Assembly: GCF_963678635.1 (NCBI RefSeq)
Contig: NC_087067.1
Location: forward strand, 32,832,401-32,896,400
DNA length: 64,000 nucleotides
Reading direction: 5' to 3'
Origin: Symsagittifera roscoffensis
Taxonomy: Eukaryota > Xenacoelomorpha > Acoela > Convolutidae
Shown here: piece by piece, positions 12,048 to 23,277 of the stretch
How positions within the stretch are numbered: position 1 is the first letter of the stretch
Layout of the letters: every line of letters starts with the position of its first letter
The notes under the pieces: model-generated
Seen by the model: the letters and a program-made list of their open reading frames with translations, nothing else
Told to the model about the DNA's origin: nothing
Databases searched by the model: none
Translations under genes and position numbers: made by a program

Positions 12048-13300
12048 TGAAAATTCTGAACCTGTAAATTATCTTAATAGAGTGAAGATGTCAGTATGAA
12101 GAGTCTAATTGAGCCTGGTGAATTGCGCGAACGGCCATAACTTGCCCAAAAAACTTAAGACATCCAAATTTTTCTATTTCTATCGTAAGACCATTGTCAA
12201 ATCTTGGGGGACTGAGAAAATGAACCAATTTGGTCGAACCAGTTCAAAGTTATGAGTTCTTGAAAGCTCGGTGATGCCAAAAAGTTAAGCCTAATCGAGC
12301 GTGGTGCAAAAAATGAAAATTTCAAAATTTTTGTTCTTTTCTGTCTAAATTTTATTTTTTCAATATCGTATCACAATTTTGGACTCAGAACAATTCCAAC
12401 GAGCCCAAAACGACTTCTTTAGCTTCAGTGTTCGTGGAGTAATCATCAGTTGAAATTTTGGGGGGAGCTGAAATTCGGCCATTTTGGAAGAAAATCGACC
12501 TAAAACCTAACTTTTAAGTTAGTGCAATTTTTTTCTTGCATTTTTCATAAAATGGGGTGCTCTCTGCTGTCGCAGAGTGCATTCAAAGAAACTTATCAAA
12601 TAGATTTGAAAACTTACCTATTTAATAAGTTTATCACAACAATTAGGCTAACAGCATCTATCAGTATCCTGGCTGGTATTCGACCATATGCCACTAACGT
12701 TGAGTGAGCGGCTATCATGCCATAGATGGTCATCTAAGACACCCTGTACACGCTCCGTAGGTTTTGACCAGCCGATTTGGCCATAAAACTCATTGGGCCA
12801 AAAAACTTCTGAAAATTGTCAATTTTTCAAATTTTGTTTGAATTGCATAAATTATAACGTGAGCGTGCAAAATTTTACATGGTATAAGAGCATATTTCTA
12901 CTCTCGCGCGAGGGCGAGTGTTTTAAAAGTAATGTACATAGTTATATGCTAGTCAGGATATAAATGGAAGCGGAATTACTCAAATGCCTAAGGCAGAACC
13001 GCAGATTCTGTCTTTGTCCACATCGTTAAGCCCATGTCGTATGTAACGGCACAAACGCAGATGGTTATAACGTAGTCTACTGTACTCTTACGATAGATTT
13101 ACTAGCCAGCAGGGGAGTTTTGTTAGGGCGAAGTGTCATTATGGCTACCTCTTTTCAACTTTCCCCCTTGACCTTTCATAAGTTGGTCCGGGAGCAACCC
13201 AGCTCTCAACCCAGTCGGATAAATATAAATTTTTATGATGCGAGCTGTTTTTTCATTGTTGTGTTCAAGGCATGTACCAAAATTATGAAAAGGTTTAGCT

Positions 13301-13487
13301 ATCGCTTCTCGGCCTTTTGGCTAAGATCATGTGTAGTATCTGTTCTTGTCAGCTTAATATCTGGCATGCTTGGCATAGCCTGGCACCAATATTAAACTGA
13401 TTTTTACTTCCCGAGTTAACACCGAAGCTTGCTTCAGTTGACTCACGGATTGTCCCGGTCTTACACTACCATCGGGAGGAGTCCACC
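13301..13487 (+). ncRNA. U2: U2 snRNA, copy 10
   Basis: G71>U in stem IIb and C179>G in the lower part of stem IV. The second change disrupts the GGAUUG/CAGUCC pairing, so stem IV is probably weakened. Confidence 0.92.
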
Positions 13488-14740
13488 TGAAAATTCTGAA
13501 CCTGTAAATTATCTTAATAGAGTGAAGATGTCAGTATGAAGAGTCTAATTGAGCCTGGTGAATTGCGCGAACGGCCATAACTTGCCCAAAAAACTTAAGA
13601 CTTCCAAATTTTTCTATTTATATCGTAAGACCATTGTCAAATCTTGGGGGACTGAGAAAATGAACCAATTTGGTCGAACCAGTTCAAAGTTATGAGTTCT
13701 TGAAAGCTCGGTGATGCCAAAAAGTTAAGCCTAATCGAGCGTGGTGCAAAAAATGAAAATTTCAAAATTTTTGTTCTTTTCTGTCTAAATTTTATTTTTT
13801 CAATATCGTATCACAATTTTGGACTCAGAACAATTCCAACGAGCCCAAAACGACTTCTTTAGCTTCAGTGTTCGTGGAGTAATCATCAGTTGAAATTTTG
13901 GGGGGAGCTGAAATTCGGCCATTTTGGAAGAAAATCGACCTAAAACCTAACTTTTAAGTTAGTGCAATTTTTTTCTTGCATTTTTCATAAAATGGGGTGC
14001 TCTCTGCTGTCGCAGAGTGCATTCAAAGAAACTTATCAAATAGATTTGAAAACTTACCTATTTAATAAGTTTATCACAACAATTAGGCTAACAGCATCTA
14101 TCAGTATCCTGGCTGGTATTCGACCATATGCCACTAACGTTGAGTGAGCGGCTATCATGCCATAGATGGTCATCTAAGACACCCTGTACACGCTCCGTAG
14201 GTTTTGACCAGCCGATTTGGCCATAAAACTCATTGGGCCAAAAAAATTCTGAAAATTGTCAATTTTTCAAATTTTGTTTGAATTGCATAAATTATAACGT
14301 GAGCGTGCAAAATTTTACATGGTATAAGAGCATATTTCTACTCTCGCGCGAGGGCGAGTGTTTTAAAAGTAATGTACATAGTTATATGCTAGTCAGGATA
14401 TAAATGGAAGCGGAATTACTCAAATGCCTAAGGCAGAACCGCAGATTCTGTCTTTGTCCACATCGTTAAGCCCATGTCGTATGTAACGGCACAAACGCAG
14501 ATGGTTATAACGTAGTCTACTGTACTCTTACGATAGATTTACTAGCCAGCAGGGGAGTTTTGTTAGGGCGAAGTGTCATTATGGCTACCTCTTTTCAACT
14601 TTCCCCCTTGACCTTTCATAAGTTGGTCCGGGAGCAACCCAGCTCTCAACCCAGTCGGATAAATATAAATTTTTATGATGCGAGCTGTTTTTTCATTGTT
14701 GTGTTCAAGGCATGTACCAAAATTATGAAAAGGTTTAGCT

Positions 14741-14927
14741 ATCGCTTCTCGGCCTTTTGGCTAAGATCATGTGTAGTATCTGTTCTTGTCAGCTTAATAT
14801 CTGGCATGCTTGGCATAGCCTGGCACCAATATTAAACTGATTTTTACTTCCCGAGTTAACACCGAAGCTTGCTTCAGTTGACTCACGGATCGTCCCGGTC
14901 TTACACTACCATCGGGAGCAGTCCACC
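14741..14927 (+). ncRNA. U2: U2 snRNA, copy 11 (unit truncated by LINE)
   Basis: G71>U, shared with copy 10, plus U151>C in stem IV. The RNA gene is complete, but the spacer behind it is cut at about 15383 and fused to LINE endonuclease sequence. Confidence 0.93.
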
Positions 14928-15383
14928 TGAAAATTCTGAACCTGTAAATTATCTTAATAGAGTGAAGATGTCAGTATGAAGAGTCTAATTGAGCCTGGTG
15001 AATTGCGCGAACGGCCATAACTTGCCCAAAAAACTTAAGACTTCCAAATTTTTCTATTTATATCGTAAGACCATTGTCAAATCTTGGGGGACTGAGAAAA
15101 TGAACCAATTTGGTCGAACCAGTTCAAAGTTATGAGTTCTTGAAAGCTCGGTGATGCCAAAAAGTTAAGCCTAATCGAGCGTGGTGCAAAAAATGAAAAT
15201 TTCAAAATTTTTGTTCTTTTCTGTCTAAAGTTTATTTTTTCAATATCGTATCACAATTTTGGACTCAGAACAATTCCAACGAGCCCAAAACGACTTCTTT
15301 AGCTTCAGTGTTCGTGGAGTAATCATCAGTTGAAATTTTGGGGGGAGCTGAAATTCGGCCATTTTGGAAGAAAATCGACCTAA

Positions 15384-16114
15384 TGCATTATGGTCGCTAT
15401 AATTTGTGTATAATGTAGTCAAGGTCGTTATTTCGTCAATTTTATTGCTAAAAATGTAGTCTAGACGCGATTCGGATTTTGATTTTTGGTCAAAATGGGT
15501 GGGATACACTTTGTTCCAGACCTTGAAAAGGTCAAAGCATCCAATTGATTCGAAAATGTTGCAAATTGTGTGATATCTTTGGACCCGCCGGTCACTACGA
15601 TGTAATGCAAGATTGCATAATTCAGAACTTGATCGGCAGTTAAAATCACCCCAACCAAAATCAATGTATCTCTCCGTTGGTCGGCTAATTTGTTAGCTAG
15701 GCCAGTAAGGACTGAGTAGTCCTTGCTGAGGGGATTGATATATATAGAGCAGTAAATGCTGCCAGATTCTGACTCTTTCAGAGCCAAAGCCATGTGGCTT
15801 TGGTAAATACTCTGAATTTTCCACTTATTGGGAAATAATAAAAGTAAACCTCCTGAGTTATTTTGGCTGCATGGCTGGATTAGATAATTCAATTTATAGC
15901 TGGTCAAAATGGCCTTATGCTTTGAGCTTAATACATACAATTTTGTTTCTTGTAACGCTATAACGTAGTCATGATGTAATTTCCCCCCATGTTTTGGCTT
16001 ATTCAGGTCAACCAGGATGCCTAGAAGTTTGAGGTGATTACCTAGACCTCTACAGTTTAATGTATAAAAGCACGTCATGACTAGATTATAAGTCTGTTGG
16101 AAAAAACTTTGCAT
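15384..16114 (-). pseudogene. LINE ORF2 endonuclease fragment (block 1)
   Basis: N-terminal EN domain of ORF2, beginning MQSFFQQTYN. LNCRGLG, LQETK and SGGLLLLFPN are visible. A one-base deletion in a C-run turns LVGGDFNCR into LVGVILTADQ and shifts the frame. The other frame continues through YPTHFDQKSK, LDYIFSNK and SDHNAL up to the breakpoint. It retains the 14-residue segment DLFKVWNKVYPTHF that the larger ORF2 piece of the same block lacks, so the two pieces are not simple copies of each other. Confidence 0.85.
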
Positions 16115-16943
16115 GCGAATTTGAATAGTTAAAGATAGCCGGTTTCATAATGTTATTCGGGGTTCTATGAGTAAAGACCTGATGGGGTTTTACTATCACC
16201 ACCACCAAAATCAACGTATCTCCCCGTTGCCTATCATGCTTTCTAGCTAGGGCAGTAAGGACTGAAATGTCCTTACTGTGGGGATTGATGCAAATAGAGC
16301 AGTATATACTGCCAGATTCTGACTTTGTCAAAGCCGAAAATTTTCGGATTTGGTAAAATCTATGAAAATTTGAGTTTTCGGTTGAGAAAAAGTTCAAAAA
16401 TTCTACTTTACACTGTTTGCATGTTTGGAATGAATTATACAGTTTAAAATTGATCAAGATGGCGTTTTCTTTTAAGCTTAATACATACAGTTTTGATTCT
16501 GGAAATGCTATAACGTAGTCATGTCGTACTTTTCTTTCAAAATTTGGCTTGCTGAGGTCAATATAGATGCAATTCATACTGATGTGGTCCTTATAACCTC
16601 TAGGACATTCTGAAAACAGGCACGTCTTGACTAAGTTATAAGTTTTTCCTATGCAAATTGCATGCAAAGTTCCTAATTTCGTCTTAGCCGTTATTACGAT
16701 GTAAGTCAAGGTTAAATGTACCAGTAAGTGATGTCTTGCATTACCCATCGCCAAGAAAACTGTCTCGTCTCTCCGGTGTTCAGTCAAACAATTGACTAGA
16801 CCACCAAGGTCTGAAAAGGCTTTGGTGAGGAGATTGACACACCTCTTGCAGCAAACGTTGCATGATACAAAAATTTTAAAGGTCAAAGCATTTTGACTTT
16901 CAAAAAATGTGTTAAAATTCCAATTAAGGGTAGAAGAGGGCAT
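16086..16943 (-). pseudogene. Degenerate EN modules A-B (block 1, inner copy)
   Basis: A 285-codon open frame whose ATG is supplied by the RT codons at a rearrangement joint. It covers the end of decayed EN module A (NALTFKIFVS..., HRRDETVFLAMGN) and nearly all of module B (KTYNLVKTCLF..., SGSIYCSICINPHSKD, DTLILVVVIVK). The catalytic GDFN is absent. It is derived from EN by duplication and is not expected to cut DNA. Confidence 0.75.
16931..16942. other. Recurrent breakpoint J1 (first of four)
   Basis: RT sequence ending at codons for QGCPL is joined to the EN-module region through the joint TAGAAGAGGGCA. In the intact element the two sides read GTAGAAAATG and GAAAGAGGGC, leaving about 2 bp of microhomology. 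The identical joint recurs at about 19745, 23268 and 26088. Confidence 0.85.
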
Positions 16944-18925
16944 CCTTGTTTAATCCCATTGTCGACTCTAATTGATCGTGATAGGTAGCCACCTATTTCT
17001 ATCATCGCTTTGGTATCAGTATATATGATGGATATCAAAGAAGTTATGATTTCTGGACAGCCTATGGCTGTTAAAACGTTCAAAATGTAATCACGGTCCA
17101 TACGGTCAAAAGCCTTACTGAAATCGATGGCTACCACACAATTAGATTTTCCGAGTTTTTCTTGAGCTAATCTAGCCCTAATTATGGCTGTATGAATACT
17201 GCGCTTCGGCAAATAAGCAAGTTGATGTTTGCGTTTTAGATTATTTAAAGGGTCTCTTAAACGAGATGCCAGAACATGGGAAAGAATTTTGAGATCAGTG
17301 TTAAGGAGGCTTATTGGTCGGAATTCGTCCACTTTTAAACTGTTTTCAATTTTTGGGATGAGTTTTATTATTGAAATGAGAAACGACCTAGGTGCCGCTT
17401 TATTGTAGCACATCGAGTTAAATAATTCAGCGAGCAACGGAGCGAAAAAATTTGAGTGGCTTTTATACAAGTCTGAAGTAAGACCATCAGATCCAGGTGC
17501 GCTATTTTTATTTAATTTATTTATAGCTTGCTTCACTTCCTCTTCACCTATTGGCGAATTATTAAACATTTTGGTAATTTTCTTTATTCGTTTTGAATTC
17601 CGCAGCTTAAAAACATTCAAAAGCTCCTCCCTAGGTGCGTAGTTGGCGTCAGCAACCGTTTTTTTATAGTAAATATTGGAGTAAAAGCTCGAGAATTCGT
17701 TCAAAATTTCATCAATGTCATTGGAAATTTCACCACTTTTCAGCTTTATTTGCTTAATACTTTTATTAACTTTGAAGTAACTTAGCAGTGATTTAAGCGC
17801 ACCCGAATCACCATGGTTGAGGTCTAAATAAAATCCACGAATGGACTTAAATTTGGTCCTCAAGTCCATCTCATCTCGGAGAGAAGAGTAAGGACAGTTG
17901 GCCTGTCTAGAGGCCAACTGGGGCTGTCTGGTTGTCTCTGAATTGATGGAATGTATATCTGCAGGCTTACTACTTTGTATGTAGGGGGCGATATTTTTAT
18001 TCAATTGTCTATGGCCATTAATGCATAAAAAACGCAACCAGTCACGAAGTCTGGCTTTAAATTTGTCGTATGTCCCTGATAATGGCAGTTTCAGAGACTC
18101 ATCAGACAGCCCCTGGAGTGTTTCTACCAGTTCTGAAGGCTTATTGTGCTCTCTAACTACGTTATAATTCAATTTCCAGTAACTTTGGCCATTTACATGC
18201 ATAAAATCTTGAAAATTTGAAAAACATGCATGTAATGCATTATGGTCGCTATAATTTGTGTATAATGTAGTCAAGGTCGTTATTTCGTCAATTTTATTGC
18301 TAAAAATGTAGTCTAGACGCGATTCGGATTTTGATTTTTGGTCAAAGCATCCAATTGATTCGAAAATGTTGCAAATTGTGTGATATCTTTGGACCCGCCG
18401 GTCACTACGATGTAATGCAAGATTGCATAATTCAGAACTTGATCGGCAGTTAAAATCACCCCCAACCAAAATCAATGTATCTCTCCGTTGGTAGGCTAAT
18501 TTGTTAGCTAGGCCAGTAAGGACTGAGTAGTCCTTGCTGAGGGGATTGATATATATAGAGCAGTAAATGCTGCCAGATTCTGACTCTTTCAGAGCCAAAG
18601 CCATGTGGCTTTGGTAAAAACTCTGAATTTTCCATTTATTGGGAAATAATAAAAGTAAACCTCCTGAGTTATTTTGGCTGCATGGCTGGATTAGATAATT
18701 CAATTTATAGCTGGTCAAAATGGCCTTATGCTTTGAGCTTACTACATACAATTTTGTTTCTTGTAACGCTATAACGTAGTCATGATGTAATTTCCCCCCA
18801 TGTTTTGGCTTATTCAGGTCAACCAGGATGCCTAGAAGTTTGAGGTGATTACCTAGACCTCTACAGTTTAATGTATAAAAGCACGTCATGACTAGATTAT
18901 AAGTCTGTTGGAAAAAATTTTGCAT
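16936..18925 (-). pseudogene. LINE ORF2, EN plus partial RT (block 1)
   Basis: An open frame of about 660 ORF2 codons, from MQNFFQQTYN through EN (LQETK, LVGGDFNCR, LDYIFSNK, SDHNAL), the linker and RT motifs LIPKIENSL, RPISLL, AIDFSKAFDR and GIKQGCPL. It then runs about 16 codons out of frame past breakpoint J1. YADD and everything after it are missing, so no active RT is possible. EN lacks 14 residues before DQKSKS; this 42-bp loss lies between two GGTCAAA repeats (joint near 18340). The catalytic Asp of GDFN is present, unlike in the full-length element at 29519. Confidence 0.88.
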
Positions 18926-19745
18926 GCGAATATGAATAGTTAAAGATAGCCGGTATCATAATGTTATTCGGGGTTCTATGAGTAAAGACCTGATGGGGTT
19001 TTACTATCACCACCACCAAAATCAACGTATCTCCCCGTTGCCTATCATGCTTTCTAGCTAGGGCAGTAAGGACTGAAATGTCCTTACTGTGGGGATTGAT
19101 GCAAATAGAGCAGTATATACTGCCAGATTCTGACTTTGTCAAAGCCGAAAATTTTCGGATTTGGTAAAATCTCTAAAAATTCGTGTTTTCGGTTGAGAAA
19201 AAGTTCAAAAATTCTAACTTACACTGTTTGCATGTTTGGAATGAATTATACAGTTTAAAATTGATCAAGATGGCGTTTTCTTTTAAGCTTAATACATACA
19301 GTTTTGATTCTGGAAATGCTATAACGTAGTCATGTCGTACTTTTCTTTCAAAATTTGGCTTGCTGAGGTCAATATAGATGCAATTCATACTGATGTGGTC
19401 CTTATAACCTCTAGGACATTCTGAAAACAGGCACGTCTTGACTAAGTTATAAGTTTTTCCTATGCAAATTGCATGCAAAGTTCCTAATTTCGTCTTAGCC
19501 GTTATTACGATGTAAGTCAAGGTTAAATGTACCAGTAAGTGATGTCTTGCATTACCCATCGCCAAGAAAACTTTCTCGTCTCTCCGGTGTTCAGTCAAAC
19601 AATTGACTAGACCACCAAGGTCTGAAAAGGCTTTGGTGAGGAGATTGACACACCTCTTGCAGCAAACGTTGCATGATACAAAAATTTTAAAGGTCAAAGC
19701 ATTTTGACTTTCAAAAAATGTGTTAAAATTCCAATTAAGGGTAGA
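18897..19745 (-). pseudogene. Degenerate EN modules A-B (block 1, outer copy)
   Basis: Same content as 16086-16943, split into two frames: STLNWNFNTF... to STENTNF, then MTKSESGSIYCS... to KFFPTDL. It lies immediately upstream of the ORF2 start at 18925, its native position in the element. Confidence 0.75.
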
Positions 19746-19752
19746 AGAGGGC
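19741..19752. other. Recurrent breakpoint J1 (second)
   Basis: Same joint as at 16931, 2,810 bp away. The segment between the two joints (modules A-B, EN, partial RT) is therefore a tandem-repeat unit inside the larger block. Confidence 0.85.
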
Positions 19753-20599
19753 ATCCTTGTTTAATCCCATTGTCGACTCTAATTGATCGTGATAGGTAGC
19801 CACCTATTTCTATCATCGCTTTGGTATCAGTATATATGATGGATATCAAAGAAGTTATGATTTCTGGACAGCCTATGGCTGTTAAAACGTTCAAAATGTA
19901 ATCACGGTCCATACGGTCAAAAGCCTTACTGAAATCGATGGCTACCACACAATTAGATTTTCCGAGTTTTTCTTGAGCTAATCTAGCCCTAATTATGGCT
20001 GTATGAATACTGCGCTTTGGCAAATAAGCAAGTTGATGTTTGCGTATTAGATTATTTAAAGGGTCTCTTAAACGAGATGCCAGAACATGGGAAAGAATTT
20101 TGAGATCAGTGCTAAGGAGGCTTATTGGTCGGAATTCGTCCACGAGTAAGTGATGTCTTGCATTACCCATCGCCAAGAAAACTTTCTCGTCTCTCCGGTG
20201 TTCAGTCAAACAATTGACTAGACCACCAAGGTCTGAAAAGGCTTTGGTGAGGAGATTGACACACCTCTTGCAGCAAACGTTGCATGATACAAAAATTTTA
20301 AAGGTCAAAGCATTTTGACTTTCAAAAAATGTGTTAAAATTCCAATTAAGGGTAGAAAATATAGACAATAGTACTGAACTATGCAAACTGCCTGTCTGGA
20401 GTTTAAAGCTCAGACTTCTATTAACGAAAAAGACTGTTTTTTTAGAGGTTAGAGCGTCTAGTTTTTTAAATTTTAGACCTAAAATGTAGTGTTTATGCGA
20501 CGTTTTCCCACGTTCTGGCTTTCTTATTGGAACAAGGATGCCTAGAGATTTCAGCTTCTCAGTGAAACCGCTGCTCTTTAGAAATTTAAAGCACAACAT
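19746..20599 (-). pseudogene. Chimeric ORF: EN module A fused to an RT fragment (block 1)
   Basis: Begins MLCFKFLKSS 11 bp after the ORF1 stop, as in the intact element. It runs through module A to NARHHLLV and switches in frame, at about 20144, to RT residues DEFRPISLL... through AIDFSKAFDR to GIKQGCPL, then exits through J1. The second joint (J2) reads GTCCAC-G-AGTAAGTG on the + strand, with one extra G and no clear homology. The in-frame fusion is probably accidental. Confidence 0.82.
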
Positions 20600-20610
20600 T
20601 ATGAAAAAGT

Positions 20611-21618
20611 TTATGTATGAGAAGTTTTTAGACTCGATACCTGTTGTTCTCTTTTTTGCAGTTTTGATGGAGTCTGCTTCTCCGCGTCTGGGCTGCTGTG
20701 TCGTCTCTGTGATTTCTGGCGGCTGAACGCCCCAATCCTTCTGAGGCTACTGCGCGCCTTCATCACATGCCAGTCCTCCTCATCCATTCGGCCCTCAGAG
20801 GCCGGAGTTTCATCAGCAGAATTGCTTGTGGCCAAATCAGATGTCGTCTGGTTGACCTCTGGTGGTTGTTGTCTCCTGATCCGACACCAGGAATCATCAT
20901 GACCAATATAAGGCTTTTTCTCTTCCTTGCATAGACTGCAGGAATGAATTGACGGGACATGCGCGTTGAAGGGTAGATCGAGCCATTTGAATGGCCGAGT
21001 TTTGACAGCGTTGAACGACCACTGCCTCAGGTCAGTTTCAGCGCTCTCATTGGGGATTCTGATAATGGCCGAAGCTTTACCGTTGAAGAAGCTCCCCTGT
21101 CCACACTTCTCGCGTTGACGCGTAACTTCTCCCTCCACATGAACTGTTGGGGGGAGCTGCAGGGCTTCGAGGACTGCCTCATCGTCACAAAGCCCGGGGA
21201 CCTGGTTCATGCGTAGCATGGCCGTCTTTGGAAACCCGGTTGGATCATATCTCCAGAAGTGGTCACCCGTTGGGAAGATAGTTTTGTCAAGGAGCTGCAG
21301 TCCTTCTGTCTTCAAGATGGTCAGCTCGTCCTCCGCCTCAGTTGGCGCGATAACGATTAAAGAATGTAATCTTTTTTCTTTGACAGTAGAGAAAGCTTTG
21401 GAGATGGTAAATTGATCTCGATGATGGGGTTTAAAGGAGGACAAGATGTCAACAATGTTTTTTTTCGAGGCAGCTTCGAAACTAGCATTAGACTTGAAAT
21501 GTTCTTTTGTAAAAGGAGGAATGATGGTCATTTTTAAGAATGAAGTGACTTTAATATGAGGTCTTGCAATGCCCTCAGCGAGAACTTCAGAGAAAGAAGG
21601 CGACTGGCTATCAGCCAT
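20611..21618 (-). CDS. LINE ORF1 protein (block 1)
   Basis: 335 aa if translation starts at the ATG of MADSQSPSF; the upstream in-frame TTG is not a eukaryotic start. The zinc knuckle C-x2-C-x9-H-x4-C (residues 227-245) is intact and the frame is uninterrupted. It differs from the other copies by single substitutions, for example LRRIGAF for LRRSGAF and KKNIVDIL for KKTIVDIL. The role is presumed RNA binding during retrotransposition. The block around it has no complete ORF2. Confidence 0.85.
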   Translation of the reverse strand: MADSQSPSFSEVLAEGIARPHIKVTSFLKMTIIPPFTKEHFKSNASFEAASKKNIVDILSSFKPHHRDQFTISKAFSTVKEKRLHSLIVIAPTEAEDELTILKTEGLQLLDKTIFPTGDHFWRYDPTGFPKTAMLRMNQVPGLCDDEAVLEALQLPPTVHVEGEVTRQREKCGQGSFFNGKASAIIRIPNESAETDLRQWSFNAVKTRPFKWLDLPFNAHVPSIHSCSLCKEEKKPYIGHDDSWCRIRRQQPPEVNQTTSDLATSNSADETPASEGRMDEEDWHVMKARSSLRRIGAFSRQKSQRRHSSPDAEKQTPSKLQKREQQVSSLKTSHT

Positions 21619-21710
21619 GTCCAAAAGAAAGTAATGCGTGGAAAACAATGCAAATTTATCTTCAGTTTAATCTCGGTAACAAAAGAGAAGGTAATTTTGA
21701 TATAATCACG

Positions 21711-21720
21711 GTCGCTTTGA
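21711..21720. other. 10-bp filler between the two 6.34-kb blocks
   Basis: Block 1 ends TATAATCACG and block 2 starts ATTATGGTCG; the bases GTCGCTTTGA between them belong to neither. GTCGCT is repeated 6 bp further on in GGTCGCTATAA, so the filler looks copied from the adjacent end. Confidence 0.7.
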
Positions 21721-22448
21721 ATTATGGTCGCTATAATTTGTGTATAATGTAGTCAAGGTCGTTATTTCGTCAATTTTATTGCTAAAAATGTAGTCTAGAC
21801 GCGATTCGGATTTTGATTTTTGGTCAAAATGGGTGGGATACACTTTGTTCCAGACCTTGAAAAGGTCAAAGCATCCAATTGATTCGAAAATGTTGCAAAT
21901 TGTGTGATATCTTTGGACCCGCCGGTCACTACGATGTAATGCAAGATTGCATAATTCAGAACTTGATCGGCAGTTAAAATCACCCCAACCAAAATCAATG
22001 TATCTCTCCGTTGGTCGGCTAATTTGTTAGCTAGGCCAGTAAGGACTGAGTAGTCCTTGCTGAGGGGATTGATATATATAGAGCAGTAAATGCTGCCAGA
22101 TTCTGACTCTTTCAGAGCCAAAGCCATGTGGCTTTGGTAAATACTCTGAATTTTCCACTTATTGGGAAATAATAAAAGTAAACCTCCTGAGTTATTTTGG
22201 CTGCATGGCTGGATTAGATAATTCAATTTATAGCTGGTCAAAATGGCCTTATGCTTTGAGCTTAATACATACAATTTTGTTTCTTGTAACGCTATAACGT
22301 AGTCATGATGTAATTTCCCCCCATGTTTTGGCTTATTCAGGTCAACCAGGATGCCTAGAAGTTTGAGGTGATTACCTAGACCTCTACAGTTTAATGTATA
22401 AAAGCACGTCATGACTAGATTATAAGTCTGTTGGAAAAAACTTTGCAT
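21721..22448 (-). pseudogene. LINE ORF2 endonuclease fragment (block 2)
   Basis: Counterpart of 15384-16114 with the same one-base deletion in the GDFN codons, so that mutation predates the block duplication. Its 3' side ends at SDHNA and meets the filler. Confidence 0.85.
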
Positions 22449-23277
22449 GCGAATTTGAATAGTTAAAGATAGCCGGTTTCATAATGTTATTCGGGGTTCT
22501 ATGAGTAAAGACCTGATGGGGTTTTACTATCACCACCACCAAAATCAACGTATCTCCCCGTTGCCTATCATGCTTTCTAGCTAGGGCAGTAAGGACTGAA
22601 ATGTCCTTACTGTGGGGATTGATGCAAATAGAGCAGTATATACTGCCAGATTCTGACTTTGTCAAAGCCGAAAATTTTCGGATTTGGTAAAATCTATGAA
22701 AATTTGAGTTTTCGGTTGAGAAAAAGTTCAAAAATTCTAACTTACACTGTTTGCATGTTTGGAATGAATTATACAGTTTAAAATTGATCAAGATGGCGTT
22801 TTCTTTTAAGCTTAATACATACAGTTTTGATTCTGGAAATGCTATAACGTAGTCATGTCGTACTTTTCTTTCAAAATTTGGCTTGCTGAGGTCAATATAG
22901 ATGCAATTCATACTGATGTGGTCCTTATAACCTCTAGGACATTCTGAAAACAGGCACGTCTTGACTAAGTTATAAGTTTTTCCTATGCAAATTGCATGCA
23001 AAGTTCCTAATTTCGTCTTAGCCGTTATTACGATGTAAGTCAAGGTTAAATGTACCAGTAAGTGATGTCTTGCATTACCCATCGCCAAGAAAACTGTCTC
23101 GTCTCTCCGGTGTTCAGTCAAACAATTGACTAGACCACCAAGGTCTGAAAAGGCTTTGGTGAGAAGATTGACACACCTCTTGCAGCAAACGTTGCATGAT
23201 ACAAAAATTTTAAAGGTCAAAGCATTTTGACTTTCAAAAAATGTGTTAAAATTCCAATTAAGGGTAGAAGAGGGCAT
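22420..23277 (-). pseudogene. Degenerate EN modules A-B (block 2, inner copy)
   Basis: Counterpart of 16086-16943 with few substitutions (for example CKLEFLN versus CKVEFLN). Starts at breakpoint J1 near 23268 and ends overlapping the EN fragment start. Confidence 0.75.
23263..23274. other. Recurrent breakpoint J1 (third)
   Basis: Identical TAGAAGAGGGCA joint between RT and the EN-module region. Confidence 0.85.

Larger units (their letters stand above)
1..15383 (+). repeat. U2 snRNA tandem array, block A (units 1-11)
   Basis: Eleven head-to-tail units; successive U2 starts are 1,434-1,441 bp apart. Each unit is one U2 gene plus about 1.25 kb of AT-rich spacer. In unit 1 the spacer holds a short inverted repeat at 996-1011 (CTAACTT/AAGTTAG) followed by a T-run, a perfect 6-bp hairpin at 1051-1066 (CTCTGC/GCAGAG), the LINE target site at 1120-1138, and a 10-bp palindrome CTCGCGCGAG at 1392-1401. 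I see no tRNA, 5S rRNA or other snRNA in the spacer and no credible protein gene. The window opens inside the spacer 349 bp upstream of the first U2. The last unit is cut at about 15383, where LINE sequence begins. Confidence 0.95.
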
